From contig JAJXTH010000023.1 in assembly GCA_021783995.1 (NCBI GenBank), positions 1 to 33,231 of the forward strand: a DNA stretch of 33,231 nucleotides, given 5' to 3'. The stretch comes from Pseudomonadota bacterium. GTDB lineage: Bacteria > Pseudomonadota > Gammaproteobacteria > Burkholderiales > Gallionellaceae. This document shows positions 26,861-33,197 of this stretch, in pieces. Positions within the stretch are counted from its first letter, which is position 1, and every line of letters starts with the position of its first letter. Below the pieces are notes generated by a model. That model worked only from the letters and a program-made list of their open reading frames with translations. It made no database searches and had not been told where the DNA came from. The position numbers and the translations under genes were made by a program.

Positions 26861-27946
26861 TCACGTCCGCCCCATCGTGCCGTGAGGTGCGGCGCGCAAG
26901 TATTGCGGCGGCCAGTTACATGTCTGCCCTAGCGTCTGCGCTGCGGCAAGCGGCCAGTAGGGATTGCGCAGCATCTCCCGGCCCAGGAGCACCATGTCCG
27001 CCTGTTGGCTTCGGACAATGTGGTCGGCCTGGGCTGCTGACGTGATCAGGCCGACCGCTGCCGTGGGGATGCCCGCTTCACGGCGTATCCTTGCGGAAAA
27101 TTCGGTCTGGAATCCGGGTCCTGCAGGAATCTTTGCGGTGGGCAGCAAGCCAGCAGACGAAACATCGACGAGGTCCACTCCGGATGCCTTCAATAAGCTG
27201 CAGAGCTCGACGCTTTCCTCTATGCCCCACCCCCCGTCCATCCAGTCCGTCGCAGAAATGCGAACCAAAAGTGGCAGTCTTTCGGGCCAAACGCCCCTCA
27301 CCGCATCGACCACCTCGCGCACAAGGCGGATGCGCCCCTCGAAGCTTCCTCCATAGGCATCAGTGCGCTTGTTGGATAGGGGCGAGAGGAACTGGTGGAG
27401 CAGATAACCGTGCGCCGCATGTATCTCCACCGCATCGAAACCAGCCTCATGCGCACGGCCTGCGGCAGACACGAATTGAGCGATCACCCGCCTGATGCCT
27501 GTCTCATCGAGCATAGCGGGCGTCGCGTAGTTATCACCGAAAGAAAGCGGGGAAGGCGCCACCGTGGGCCAGCCGCCTTCTGACTCGGAAAGCGAGCATT
27601 GCGCCTGCCAGCCGAGACCCACGCTGGCCTTGCGTCCGGCATGTGCGAGCTGGATGGCTGGAACTGAACCCTGCCCTTTGACAAAACGGGCGATCCGCGA
27701 GAGCGGCTCTATTTGCCTGGCGTCCCACAAGCCCAAGTCACCGAGGCTGATCCTGCCTTCGGGCGCGACGGCGGTCGCCTCGACGATCAATAGCGCAGCC
27801 CCACCGACCGCGCGGCTGCCGTAGTGCACGAAATGCCAGTCAGCCGCCACACCGTCGCGCGCAGAATACTGGCACATCGGCGGAATCCCGATGCGATTGG
27901 AAAACGAAACATCGCGCAGACTGAATGCCTCGAACAGATGTGTCAT
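26861..27946 (-). CDS. Old yellow enzyme family NADH:flavin oxidoreductase (XenA/YqjM-like)
   Basis: FMN-dependent ene-reductase of 361 residues that reduces activated C=C bonds of enones and similar electrophiles. The class is shown by PPMCQYSARDG with Cys25, the redox-tuning Cys of XenA/YqjM-type enzymes, and by EIHAAHGYLLHQFLSP with the substrate-binding His176/His179 pair. FMN-binding stretches include IQLAHAGRKAS and ADMVLLGREMLRNPYWP. GGAGG lies 10 nt before the ATG. The physiological substrate is unknown; detoxification is usual for the group. Divergent from the J-domain operon across 118 bp. Confidence 0.94.
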   Translation of the reverse strand: MTHLFEAFSLRDVSFSNRIGIPPMCQYSARDGVAADWHFVHYGSRAVGGAALLIVEATAVAPEGRISLGDLGLWDARQIEPLSRIARFVKGQGSVPAIQLAHAGRKASVGLGWQAQCSLSESEGGWPTVAPSPLSFGDNYATPAMLDETGIRRVIAQFVSAAGRAHEAGFDAVEIHAAHGYLLHQFLSPLSNKRTDAYGGSFEGRIRLVREVVDAVRGVWPERLPLLVRISATDWMDGGWGIEESVELCSLLKASGVDLVDVSSAGLLPTAKIPAGPGFQTEFSARIRREAGIPTAAVGLITSAAQADHIVRSQQADMVLLGREMLRNPYWPLAAAQTLGQTCNWPPQYLRAAPHGTMGRT

Positions 27947-28035
27947 GGCCTGACGTCCTCCGGAAACAATGGATAGACTCTAACATAGCGCAGTTGTTCC
28001 GCAAAACGGCCGCCACGAAAACGCGTCGCCTGGTG

Positions 28036-28058
28036 TAAAATATTTCCTCTACAGGAGG
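28036..28058 (+). promoter_or_regulatory. Candidate -10 and Shine-Dalgarno of the J-domain operon
   Basis: TAAAAT at 28036-28041 is a plausible -10 with no clear -35. AGGAGG at 28053-28058 is a near-perfect Shine-Dalgarno, 6 nt before the GTG at 28065. An ATG one base after it is too close to be used and is out of frame. Confidence 0.45.
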
Positions 28059-28064
28059 CATGCA

Positions 28065-28364
28065 GTGGAAAATCCCTATCACATCCTTGGCGTATCACCG
28101 AATGCAACCGCTGAGGAAATCAAGAAGGCTTATCGCTCGCTGGCCATGCGTCATCACCCCGACAGGAGCATGCATCCGAACGCTGAAAGCATATTCAATG
28201 CGATCCAGAAGGCCTATGATCTGCTTTCAGATCCCAAGAAAAGAGCCGAATACAACCAGAGTATCGGCAACCGCATCATCATCGACCCTGCTCTAGAAGC
28301 TGACTCGCTCTGGCGTTCGCTTTTCAACCGATGCGAAATTGCGTACACACCCGTCACATTATGA
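28065..28364 (+). CDS. Stand-alone J-domain (DnaJ-like) protein
   Basis: A 99-residue co-chaperone-like protein consisting of a J domain and a short tail. J domains stimulate the ATPase of DnaK-type Hsp70s. [31 protein letters not shown] carries helix II and the HPD motif at 31-33; [20 protein letters not shown] is helices III-IV. There is no Gly/Phe region, zinc finger or C-terminal substrate domain, so it is a J-domain-only protein. The start is GTG because AGGAGG is ideally placed for it. The last bases overlap the next gene (ATGA), so it belongs to a four-gene unit of otherwise unknown proteins that may be its clients or partners. Confidence 0.9.
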   Translation: MENPYHILGVSPNATAEEIKKAYRSLAMRHHPDRSMHPNAESIFNAIQKAYDLLSDPKKRAEYNQSIGNRIIIDPALEADSLWRSLFNRCEIAYTPVTL

Positions 28365-28873
28365 AAAAAGTACACCCTGAATTTGCATACCAGTCGCGCG
28401 AGCTTGGCGTCCAGATTGAAGACACCCTGGGCGATCCACCGGACAGGAAATACTATGCAAGAGTCGTGAAGTCGCTTATCGAGGAATTCGCCAAAGGTTC
28501 GGAGATCGACGACGTGAATCTCTTGAGCTTCGCAATCGCCGATCATTTGAAATTCGACGATGCAAAGGAATTGCTCGCGCTGGCCGACGACTACAATCAA
28601 AGCAATTTCGCAGCCGTCAACGGCATGGTCTCGTACCTCAACGATGTGGCAGAAAAGGCGCTCTCGACCGTCGGACAGAAAAACCCGGCCCTCGCATGCC
28701 GTGCGATCATCACCGCATTCCTTTACAAGAACCCCAGGCAGTGGACTGACGAGGACCATAGTCTCGAATCGCTGCAAAAGAGCGAAGAGGAAGACGACGA
28801 GGAAGAAGATCAGATGGCTTCTGGCCACGACATCGATCACCTTTTCGATTCGAGCGGAGACGAGAATGTCTGA
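28361..28873 (+). CDS. Unrecognised 170-residue protein with acidic tail
   Basis: Not recognised. It is a soluble, mainly helical protein. A basic/polar N-terminus is followed by helical stretches ([70 protein letters not shown]). It ends with a strongly acidic tail, a run of 11 residues that is nearly all Glu/Asp around 145-155, then [15 protein letters not shown]. The ATG at 28361 overlaps the J-domain stop; a longer frame exists but overlaps that gene more. Its stop overlaps the next start by 8 bp. The context suggests it works with the J-domain protein. Confidence 0.75.
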   Translation: MKKVHPEFAYQSRELGVQIEDTLGDPPDRKYYARVVKSLIEEFAKGSEIDDVNLLSFAIADHLKFDDAKELLALADDYNQSNFAAVNGMVSYLNDVAEKALSTVGQKNPALACRAIITAFLYKNPRQWTDEDHSLESLQKSEEEDDEEEDQMASGHDIDHLFDSSGDENV

Positions 28874-29663
28874 AAGCAAAACCAATCTTCCGGCGATCAG
28901 CCGCCAGATCACTGAGCTCGTGCTTGCAGGCTCTCCCGCGCATGCCGAAGAGACGCTCAGCGATACAGCCGAGCACATGGGCGATCTGGCGGTCATCGAG
29001 GTGCTCGACGCGCTCGAACCCCAGGTCGCATCGATGCACTTGTCATCATTCGATGGCGGAAAACTGTCGCTCGCAACGCTGCTGGTCTCACCCAAGGCCT
29101 GGGCGCAGAGCCTGGCGTTCTTTGCTGCGCCCTGGAGCGAGGACATGATAGAAGACGAGCCCGAGCTGCTGGCAGAAGCGCTGTTCGCGCATATACACGG
29201 CATACTCTTCGCAAGCGATGATCAGAATCGGCGCGCTCAGCTGATACACGAAGCCCTGGCAACAGACTGGGGAACGACCGCCTTTGCTGCGCTGTTCTCG
29301 ACAGCGGCAGGAGAAATCGCCGAACTCGCCGTCGAGATTCACGACAAGGGCCCATATAGCAGCGGCCAGACCGCATCCGATCACGACATCGTGCCGCTTG
29401 CGCTTGCCGTGGCCCAAAGCGATCCGGAGGGTTGGGACCGCGTGCTTTTCGAACTCTTCCCGAACTGGCAACCCGGCGAACATCCGCTCAGTGCCCGCGA
29501 AGACTACGAGGAAGACGACGAAAGCGAAGAGGACCATGAACAGGAGCATGCTGATTTCCACCCCACTCAGGAACTGCTGCTCAGACTGCGCAAACAGGTG
29601 CCGACCCGGCAGATAGACACCCGCAGAAGCCGCCCCAGCCTGGGCGAAGATATCTTTGCATGA
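28866..29663 (+). CDS. Unrecognised 265-residue protein with acidic stretch
   Basis: Not recognised. The 265-residue protein is soluble and Ala/Leu/Glu rich. It is largely helical, possibly repeat-like: AEETLSDTAEHMGDLAVIEVLDALEPQVA, ELLAEALFAHIHGILF, AFAALFSTAAGEIAELAVEIHD. A Glu/Asp-rich stretch near 216-232 (REDYEEDDESEEDHEQEH) precedes the basic end ELLLRLRKQVPTRQIDTRRSR. GGAG lies 8 nt before the ATG at 28866, which decides the start against the much longer upstream frame. It overlaps the preceding gene by 8 bp and is 19 nt before the next. It shares the acidic tail design with the preceding gene but no obvious homology. Confidence 0.75.
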   Translation: MSESKTNLPAISRQITELVLAGSPAHAEETLSDTAEHMGDLAVIEVLDALEPQVASMHLSSFDGGKLSLATLLVSPKAWAQSLAFFAAPWSEDMIEDEPELLAEALFAHIHGILFASDDQNRRAQLIHEALATDWGTTAFAALFSTAAGEIAELAVEIHDKGPYSSGQTASDHDIVPLALAVAQSDPEGWDRVLFELFPNWQPGEHPLSAREDYEEDDESEEDHEQEHADFHPTQELLLRLRKQVPTRQIDTRRSRPSLGEDIFA

Positions 29664-29682
29664 TGCGCCAGGGTTTGAGCCG

Positions 29683-30543
29683 ATGAAAGTCGTCAGCCAC
29701 ACGCAGCGCACGCCCCATCTGGTGCAAGCGCTCGAAGCGCTTGCCCTGGAGCCCCGTCACGCCGACGCCGCAAGTGCTCTGCTTGACGAACTTTCCGGCA
29801 TCACCGTGCTGGTTGCACGCAGATACACCAACGACAGAACCGCCGACGGCCTGCTCGAAGCGTTCTATCTAACCATAGGCTGTGTTTCTTTAGGCATCAG
29901 CCTGAACAGCAAGGAACCTGCACTGCCCTTTTTGATGAAGCATGGCGCCGAACTCGTATTCCAGATGGGATTCAGAGGTATCAAGGAATTGGCCGGAATG
30001 CCCGCGCAGACCCTGATCGCCGATTTCGACAACGATCCAGAGATACAACAGCGCAACTTGAAGTCGCTCTTCATCGAAATTTGCCGCGCCGATCCGAATG
30101 CATCGTGGACTGGCGACGAGACATACCGGCGGGAATTGCAGATACGGCGCGAGAATCATGAGATCGTCGCGTGTGCAAAATGGCTGCGCAAGAATCACCA
30201 TGCCGGCGCGATCAGGGAAGCCGACCTGGACGCCAGCGCGGTGATCGCGGTTGCGGTCATCTTTGCGATCATTGAAGATGGACGCATCGTAGCCCGCTGT
30301 GGCCAGAAGGATATCGAGGAACTGATAGGCCGCGCACGTGGAACCCGGCCAGATATCGAAGCAGGATGGCAGGCGCTGCTCAGAAAATCCCCGCCCGAAT
30401 TTCAGGATCTTTTGCGCGCGCGCATGGATGAATTCAAGAACACAATCGTGAAAAAGATTCTGTCCAAAACGAAATCCGAAAAAGTCATTGCCGAAATCCA
30501 GAACTGCTATGCCGGCGCAGAGCAGAATGTCGAGTACGATTGA
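29683..30543 (+). CDS. Unrecognised 286-residue protein, last gene of J-domain operon
   Basis: Not recognised. It appears soluble, with a hydrophobic central core rather than clear membrane helices (LLEAFYLTIGCVSLGISL; LDASAVIAVAVIFAIIEDG). Other features are RRYTNDRTADGLLEAF, HGAELVFQMGFRGIKELAGMP and a Lys-rich C-terminal helix (NTIVKKILSKTKSEKVIAEIQ). The ATG at 29683 was preferred to a TTG nine codons earlier; AGGG lies about 9 nt upstream. It closes the J-domain operon, 19 nt after the previous gene, and is the last host gene before the tRNA-His island. Confidence 0.75.
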   Translation: MKVVSHTQRTPHLVQALEALALEPRHADAASALLDELSGITVLVARRYTNDRTADGLLEAFYLTIGCVSLGISLNSKEPALPFLMKHGAELVFQMGFRGIKELAGMPAQTLIADFDNDPEIQQRNLKSLFIEICRADPNASWTGDETYRRELQIRRENHEIVACAKWLRKNHHAGAIREADLDASAVIAVAVIFAIIEDGRIVARCGQKDIEELIGRARGTRPDIEAGWQALLRKSPPEFQDLLRARMDEFKNTIVKKILSKTKSEKVIAEIQNCYAGAEQNVEYD

Positions 30544-30614
30544 TTCCTCAAGCAGATGTGACACTTCTACCACACTGAAATGCCTGAAAATAACTAAATT
30601 AAACAAAAACAAAC

Positions 30615-30653
30615 AAAATAAAAAAGCCTCTAACTCAATGAATTAAAGGCTTT
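30615..30653 (-). terminator. Rho-independent terminator of the original tRNA-His gene
   Basis: Reading the minus strand, AAAGCCT pairs with AGGCTTT (30623-30629 with 30647-30653), extended by three A/T pairs after one mismatch, and is followed by a T-rich run. It lies 5 nt beyond the tRNA-His CCA end, so it is the native terminator of that gene. This marks the DNA to its left as host chromosome. Confidence 0.7.
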
Positions 30654-30657
30654 ATTC

Positions 30658-30707
30658 TGGGGTGGCTGATGGGACTCGAACCCACGACAACAGGGATCAC
30701 AACCCTG
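30658..30707 (-). pseudogene. tRNA-His 3' fragment; island attachment site
   Basis: The minus strand reads from the anticodon stem to the encoded CCA: stem CAGGG/CCCTG around loop TTGTGAT (anticodon GTG, His), variable loop, T arm GTGGG-TTCGAGT-CCCAT, acceptor strand CAGCCAC, discriminator C73 and CCA. The 5' half (acceptor GTGGCTG, D arm) is missing; to the right the sequence turns AT-rich and unrelated. This is the classic remnant left when an element integrates in a tRNA 3' end. An intact tRNA-His should exist at the other end of the element, beyond the window. Confidence 0.88.
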
Positions 30708-30732
30708 CCATGCTTCCTTATAAAACAATTAG

Positions 30733-30761
30733 TTGAGAATTTTTTCGTAATTTAATATAAT
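30733..30761 (+). promoter_or_regulatory. Sigma-70 promoter of the island integrase
   Basis: TTGAGA (30733-30738), a 17-nt spacer, then TATAAT (30756-30761), a near-consensus housekeeping promoter. The expected start near 30768 leaves a leader of about 29 nt to the TTG start codon, with GAAAGG as ribosome-binding site. Confidence 0.72.
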
Positions 30762-30796
30762 TTTTGTGTCCCAATTTGTGCCCCGAAAGGTAGTTC

Positions 30797-31939
30797 TTGA
30801 TTAAGCAGAGAGGAGTCATGTGGTTTTGTCGAGCAAAACGAAAAGGCATTGATATCGCCCGTAGTTTTGAGAGAAAAATCGATGCAGAAATCTGGGAGAA
30901 GCAAATAATATCCGCTATCGACGAAGGAACCTTCAAGCGAGAGGACTGGATTGGTGAGCATGGGAGCAAGAAAATACTTCGAGAAGCTGAAAAGGCCGCG
31001 AAAAATTTTACTGCTTCCCGCATACCTGCCAGAGATATTACATTTGGAGAGGCCCTACAAAAGTACTCCGAAACGGTTAGTATCAAAAAGAAGGGGGTCA
31101 GCCAAGAGCAATCAAAAATAAACAAATGGCGACGAGATCCACTTGCCATTCGTCCGCTCAAGGATCTCGACAGTGCAGATTTTGCTGCTTGGCGAGACAC
31201 TCAGCTATCCCAAAATGTCGCACCTAAGACGATTAGAAATTATTTGGCCATAGTATCCAACTTGTTCAATATCGCTAGACGCGAGTGGCGCATAAAACTC
31301 GACAACCCGATTACAGACGTTTCCAAACCTCAGAAAAACAATGCAAGAGACAGGCGACTTAGCCAAGAGGAGTTACAATTTCTTTTAGATGCATTAGAAA
31401 ATCCTGGAGTCTCAGCAGGTAGACGAAAAAACAAGTATGTTCTCCCGATCTTCCTGTTCGCCAACGAAACAGCCATGCGGCAATCTGAAATCTTAAAATT
31501 AGAATGGCAGCACATTAATACGAACGATAGTACCGCTTGGTTGTTTGACACTAAAAATGGGGATGACGCTTATGTCCCATTGTCTCCGAAAGCACTTGAA
31601 ATAATCAAGTCCATGCAAGAACAGGATATGCGTAAGACACGAGGGACGATATTTCCAACAACCGCGAGCGCCCTAAAACAATCATTTGCTCGTGCGAAAC
31701 AGCGCGCAATACGCAACTATAAGGCTCATTGCGCCGCCTCTGACATAGAGCCTGATGCAAATTTTCTCGAAAATTACAGATTCCATGATAGCCGACATGA
31801 AGCCACTAGCAGTTTCTTTGAGTACCACGGCCTCGATATGATGGAAGTATCGACCATCACCAGGCACAAAGATTTACGCATGCTGAAACGCTACACTCAC
31901 CTGAAGGCTACAAATTTGGCTAAAAAAATGCGGCGATGA
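30797..31939 (+). CDS. int: Phage/island-type tyrosine recombinase (integrase)
   Basis: Site-specific recombinase expected to integrate and excise the island at tRNA-His. The N-terminal part (RGVMWFCRAKRKGIDIARSF..IDAEIWEKQIISAIDEGTFKRED) is the arm-binding domain common in these integrases, then a core-binding SAM-like domain, then the catalytic domain. Catalytic residues visible are Arg in NETAMRQSEILKLEW, HDSRHEATSSFF (His-x-x-Arg), His in ITRHKDLRMLKRYTHL and the nucleophilic Tyr in the same segment. The TTG at 30797 is preferred: it keeps KQRG of the conserved N-terminus and has a well-spaced GAAAGG, while the ATG at 30818 has a Shine-Dalgarno only 2 nt away. It lacks the extra integron-integrase domain, so it is not IntI. 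Confidence 0.93.
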   Translation: MIKQRGVMWFCRAKRKGIDIARSFERKIDAEIWEKQIISAIDEGTFKREDWIGEHGSKKILREAEKAAKNFTASRIPARDITFGEALQKYSETVSIKKKGVSQEQSKINKWRRDPLAIRPLKDLDSADFAAWRDTQLSQNVAPKTIRNYLAIVSNLFNIARREWRIKLDNPITDVSKPQKNNARDRRLSQEELQFLLDALENPGVSAGRRKNKYVLPIFLFANETAMRQSEILKLEWQHINTNDSTAWLFDTKNGDDAYVPLSPKALEIIKSMQEQDMRKTRGTIFPTTASALKQSFARAKQRAIRNYKAHCAASDIEPDANFLENYRFHDSRHEATSSFFEYHGLDMMEVSTITRHKDLRMLKRYTHLKATNLAKKMRR

Positions 31940-32032
31940 CACTGACTGGTAACGGCGAGCGCTATTTACATCCGTTGAACTCTGTGTGATGTAGGCACAC
32001 TGCTGACAATTTGGTAGTAAAGTGCCTGCTGA

Positions 32033-32164
32033 ATTGGGGTCGATTCATACACCAAAAAGCAAGTAGAGATAGCAAAAACCAGCAGACGAAAAATGAACGA
32101 TATACTTAGCAAGCGTGAAGAAATAGAAGCACTAAGAAAAGAAATAGATTTAGCGTTTTCTTGA
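32033..32164 (+). pseudogene. 5'-truncated cassette ORF remnant before the first attC
   Basis: The stretch 31940-32187 after the integrase has no complete gene. A frame open from 32033 to a TGA at 32164 ends in a charged, coiled-coil-like sequence (TSRRKMNDILSKREEIEALR, then KEIDLAFS), 23 nt before attC 1. An internal ATG at 32093 would give only 23 residues and has no good Shine-Dalgarno. Position just before an attC suggests the end of a cassette gene whose start was lost; GTTAGGC, expected at the start of an intact cassette with this attC, is absent. A short inverted repeat (AACGG/CCGTT, 31951-31976) lies just after the integrase. Confidence 0.4.
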
Positions 32165-32187
32165 TTTAGATTCGATACAGGTACAGC

Positions 32188-32259
32188 GCCTAACAAGGCG
32201 CTTCACACGGACAAATTTTCCGCTTCGCTCCAAATTCGCCGGTGAGCGCGGCGTTGGGC
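32188..32259 (+). repeat. attC recombination site 1 (integron 59-base element)
   Basis: R'' box GCCTAAC (32188-32194) and R' box GTTGGGC (32253-32259) fit the RYYYAAC...GTTRRRY consensus. Between them GCGCTtCAC pairs with GTGAGCGC with one unpaired base, the extrahelical base expected in attC, and an inner AAATTT/AAATTc stem encloses the loop. Length 72 bp is normal. Confidence 0.88.
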
Positions 32260-32274
32260 ATTCACGGAACGAAC

Positions 32275-32598
32275 ATGAACGAATCGTTAACAATTGCACT
32301 CGTAGCAGGCGGCTTTGCCATCATCGGCAGCGTCGTGACAGGGTGGTTCACGTACATCTCTGCTGCGAAGCAGAAAGAGGCCGACCGCTATAAACAAAGA
32401 TTGGTTCAAGCGTATAGAGACATCGCATCTTTCCATCGTCTTGAAGAACGCTACACCAAAGCGTTAGAAACAGCGTCAAAAAGCGCTGAGTCGTGGAAAC
32501 GTGAAGTGCGCAAGAACCAGAGAGATGAAGGTTTTAATTCACCCAGCGAAGATGCCACCGCGCAAAGAGCTGAGCAACGTTTGTCGGAGCTGAGTTAA
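32275..32598 (+). CDS. Gene-cassette protein: single membrane helix plus coiled coil
   Basis: A 107-residue protein of unknown function encoded by a complete integron cassette (about 32254-32656). A hydrophobic helix at about 6-28 (TIALVAGGFAIIGSVVTGWF) is followed by a charged helical region (KQKEADRYKQRLVQAYRDIASFHRLEERYTKALETA) that should form a cytoplasmic coiled coil, then a polar tail. The ATG at 32275 was chosen because the GTG-initiated longer frame begins inside attC 1. GGA lies about 6 nt upstream; no cassette promoter is evident. The stop is 1 nt before the R'' box of its attC, as in typical compact cassettes. Confidence 0.8.
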   Translation: MNESLTIALVAGGFAIIGSVVTGWFTYISAAKQKEADRYKQRLVQAYRDIASFHRLEERYTKALETASKSAESWKREVRKNQRDEGFNSPSEDATAQRAEQRLSELS

Positions 32599-32599
32599 T

Positions 32600-32662
32600 G
32601 CCCAACCCGGCAGTCGAGAGGGACGCCGCAAAAGCGCGGCGCCCCTCACTTTTACGTTAGCC
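32600..32662 (+). repeat. attC recombination site 2
   Basis: R'' box GCCCAAC (32600-32606) is the complement of GTTGGGC at the start of this same cassette, as required for a cassette's own attC. The R' position reads GTTAGCC (32656-32662), whose last six bases belong to the next cassette. The centre is a strong hairpin, GAGGGaCGCCGC with GCGGCGcCCCTC around a short loop, and AGTcGAG pairs with CTCACT with one extra base. Confidence 0.85.
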
Positions 32663-32687
32663 GCTAAAAACACTAGGGGAGTTCGCT

Positions 32688-33161
32688 ATGACGCTATCAA
32701 GAGTTTTCGCTGTCTTTGTACTTGCCATGTTCATCGGTGTAGCTCATGCCGGAGAACAGCCCAACTTTAATGGCATATTCTGGAAGCAGATGTCGCAATC
32801 TCAACGAGATTTATTTGTAATGGGCCTGCTGGAAGGCATGAGTTATGGGCACTGGAACGTCAGATTGGCACTAATGCAAGAAGCAACTGATCATCCTCCC
32901 AAAGGGGTTGAAAGTAACCTGATGAAAAATTGGGCAACAGAGTTTTCCGCCAAGGATTATCTCAACAAGAAGGCCAGTAACATAACTGCCGCTCAAGTTG
33001 TTTCTGGCATCTCAAAGTTATATGCCGACTATCGGAATCAGCAAATTCCCGTCGTTTCCCTCATTGATGTTGTCACCGAAAGCATCAAGGGTGCATCAAA
33101 TAATGAAATCGAGAAGCACCTCCTAGAAATGCGCAAGGAGGTTGCAAAGAATGGTGCGTAG
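32688..33161 (+). CDS. Gene-cassette protein: secreted, unrecognised
   Basis: A 157-residue protein with a clear Sec signal peptide (MTLSRVFAVFVLAMFIGVAHA, cleavage before GEQPNF), so periplasmic or exported. The mature part is mostly helical: GIFWKQMSQSQRDLFVMGLLEGMSYG, VVSGISKLYADYRNQQIPVVSLIDVVTESI, NNEIEKHLLEMRKEVAK. No Cys is seen in the mature chain, and no enzyme motif. GGGGAG sits 6 nt before the ATG at 32688. The gene lies 26 nt after the cassette boundary and ends 36 nt before the next attC, the layout of a one-gene cassette. Function unknown. Confidence 0.82.
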   Translation: MTLSRVFAVFVLAMFIGVAHAGEQPNFNGIFWKQMSQSQRDLFVMGLLEGMSYGHWNVRLALMQEATDHPPKGVESNLMKNWATEFSAKDYLNKKASNITAAQVVSGISKLYADYRNQQIPVVSLIDVVTESIKGASNNEIEKHLLEMRKEVAKNGA

Positions 33162-33197
33162 TAACATTACCACCGTGCTCCTTGGTCATACCTATAC

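Noticed and set aside
28060..28296. Plus-strand frame starting at the ATG one base after AGGAGG
   Set aside because: The spacing is too short for initiation. The frame overlaps the J domain, whose GTG start has ideal spacing and a full HPD-containing domain.
30658..30760. Complete tRNA-His gene
   Set aside because: The 5' acceptor strand and D arm are absent: no CAGCCAC complement occurs within reach to the right of the anticodon stem. Only a 3' fragment is present.
30797..31939. Integron integrase (IntI) for the neighbouring attC array
   Set aside because: The catalytic domain lacks the extra segment that defines IntI, the gene reads towards the cassettes instead of divergently, and the N-terminus is of island-integrase type.
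31951..31976. Additional attC or attI site just after the integrase
   Set aside because: AACGG/CCGTT is only a 5-bp inverted repeat and, although GTTGAAC fits GTTRRRY, no matching RYYYAAC box is present. It does not complement the R'' of attC 1.
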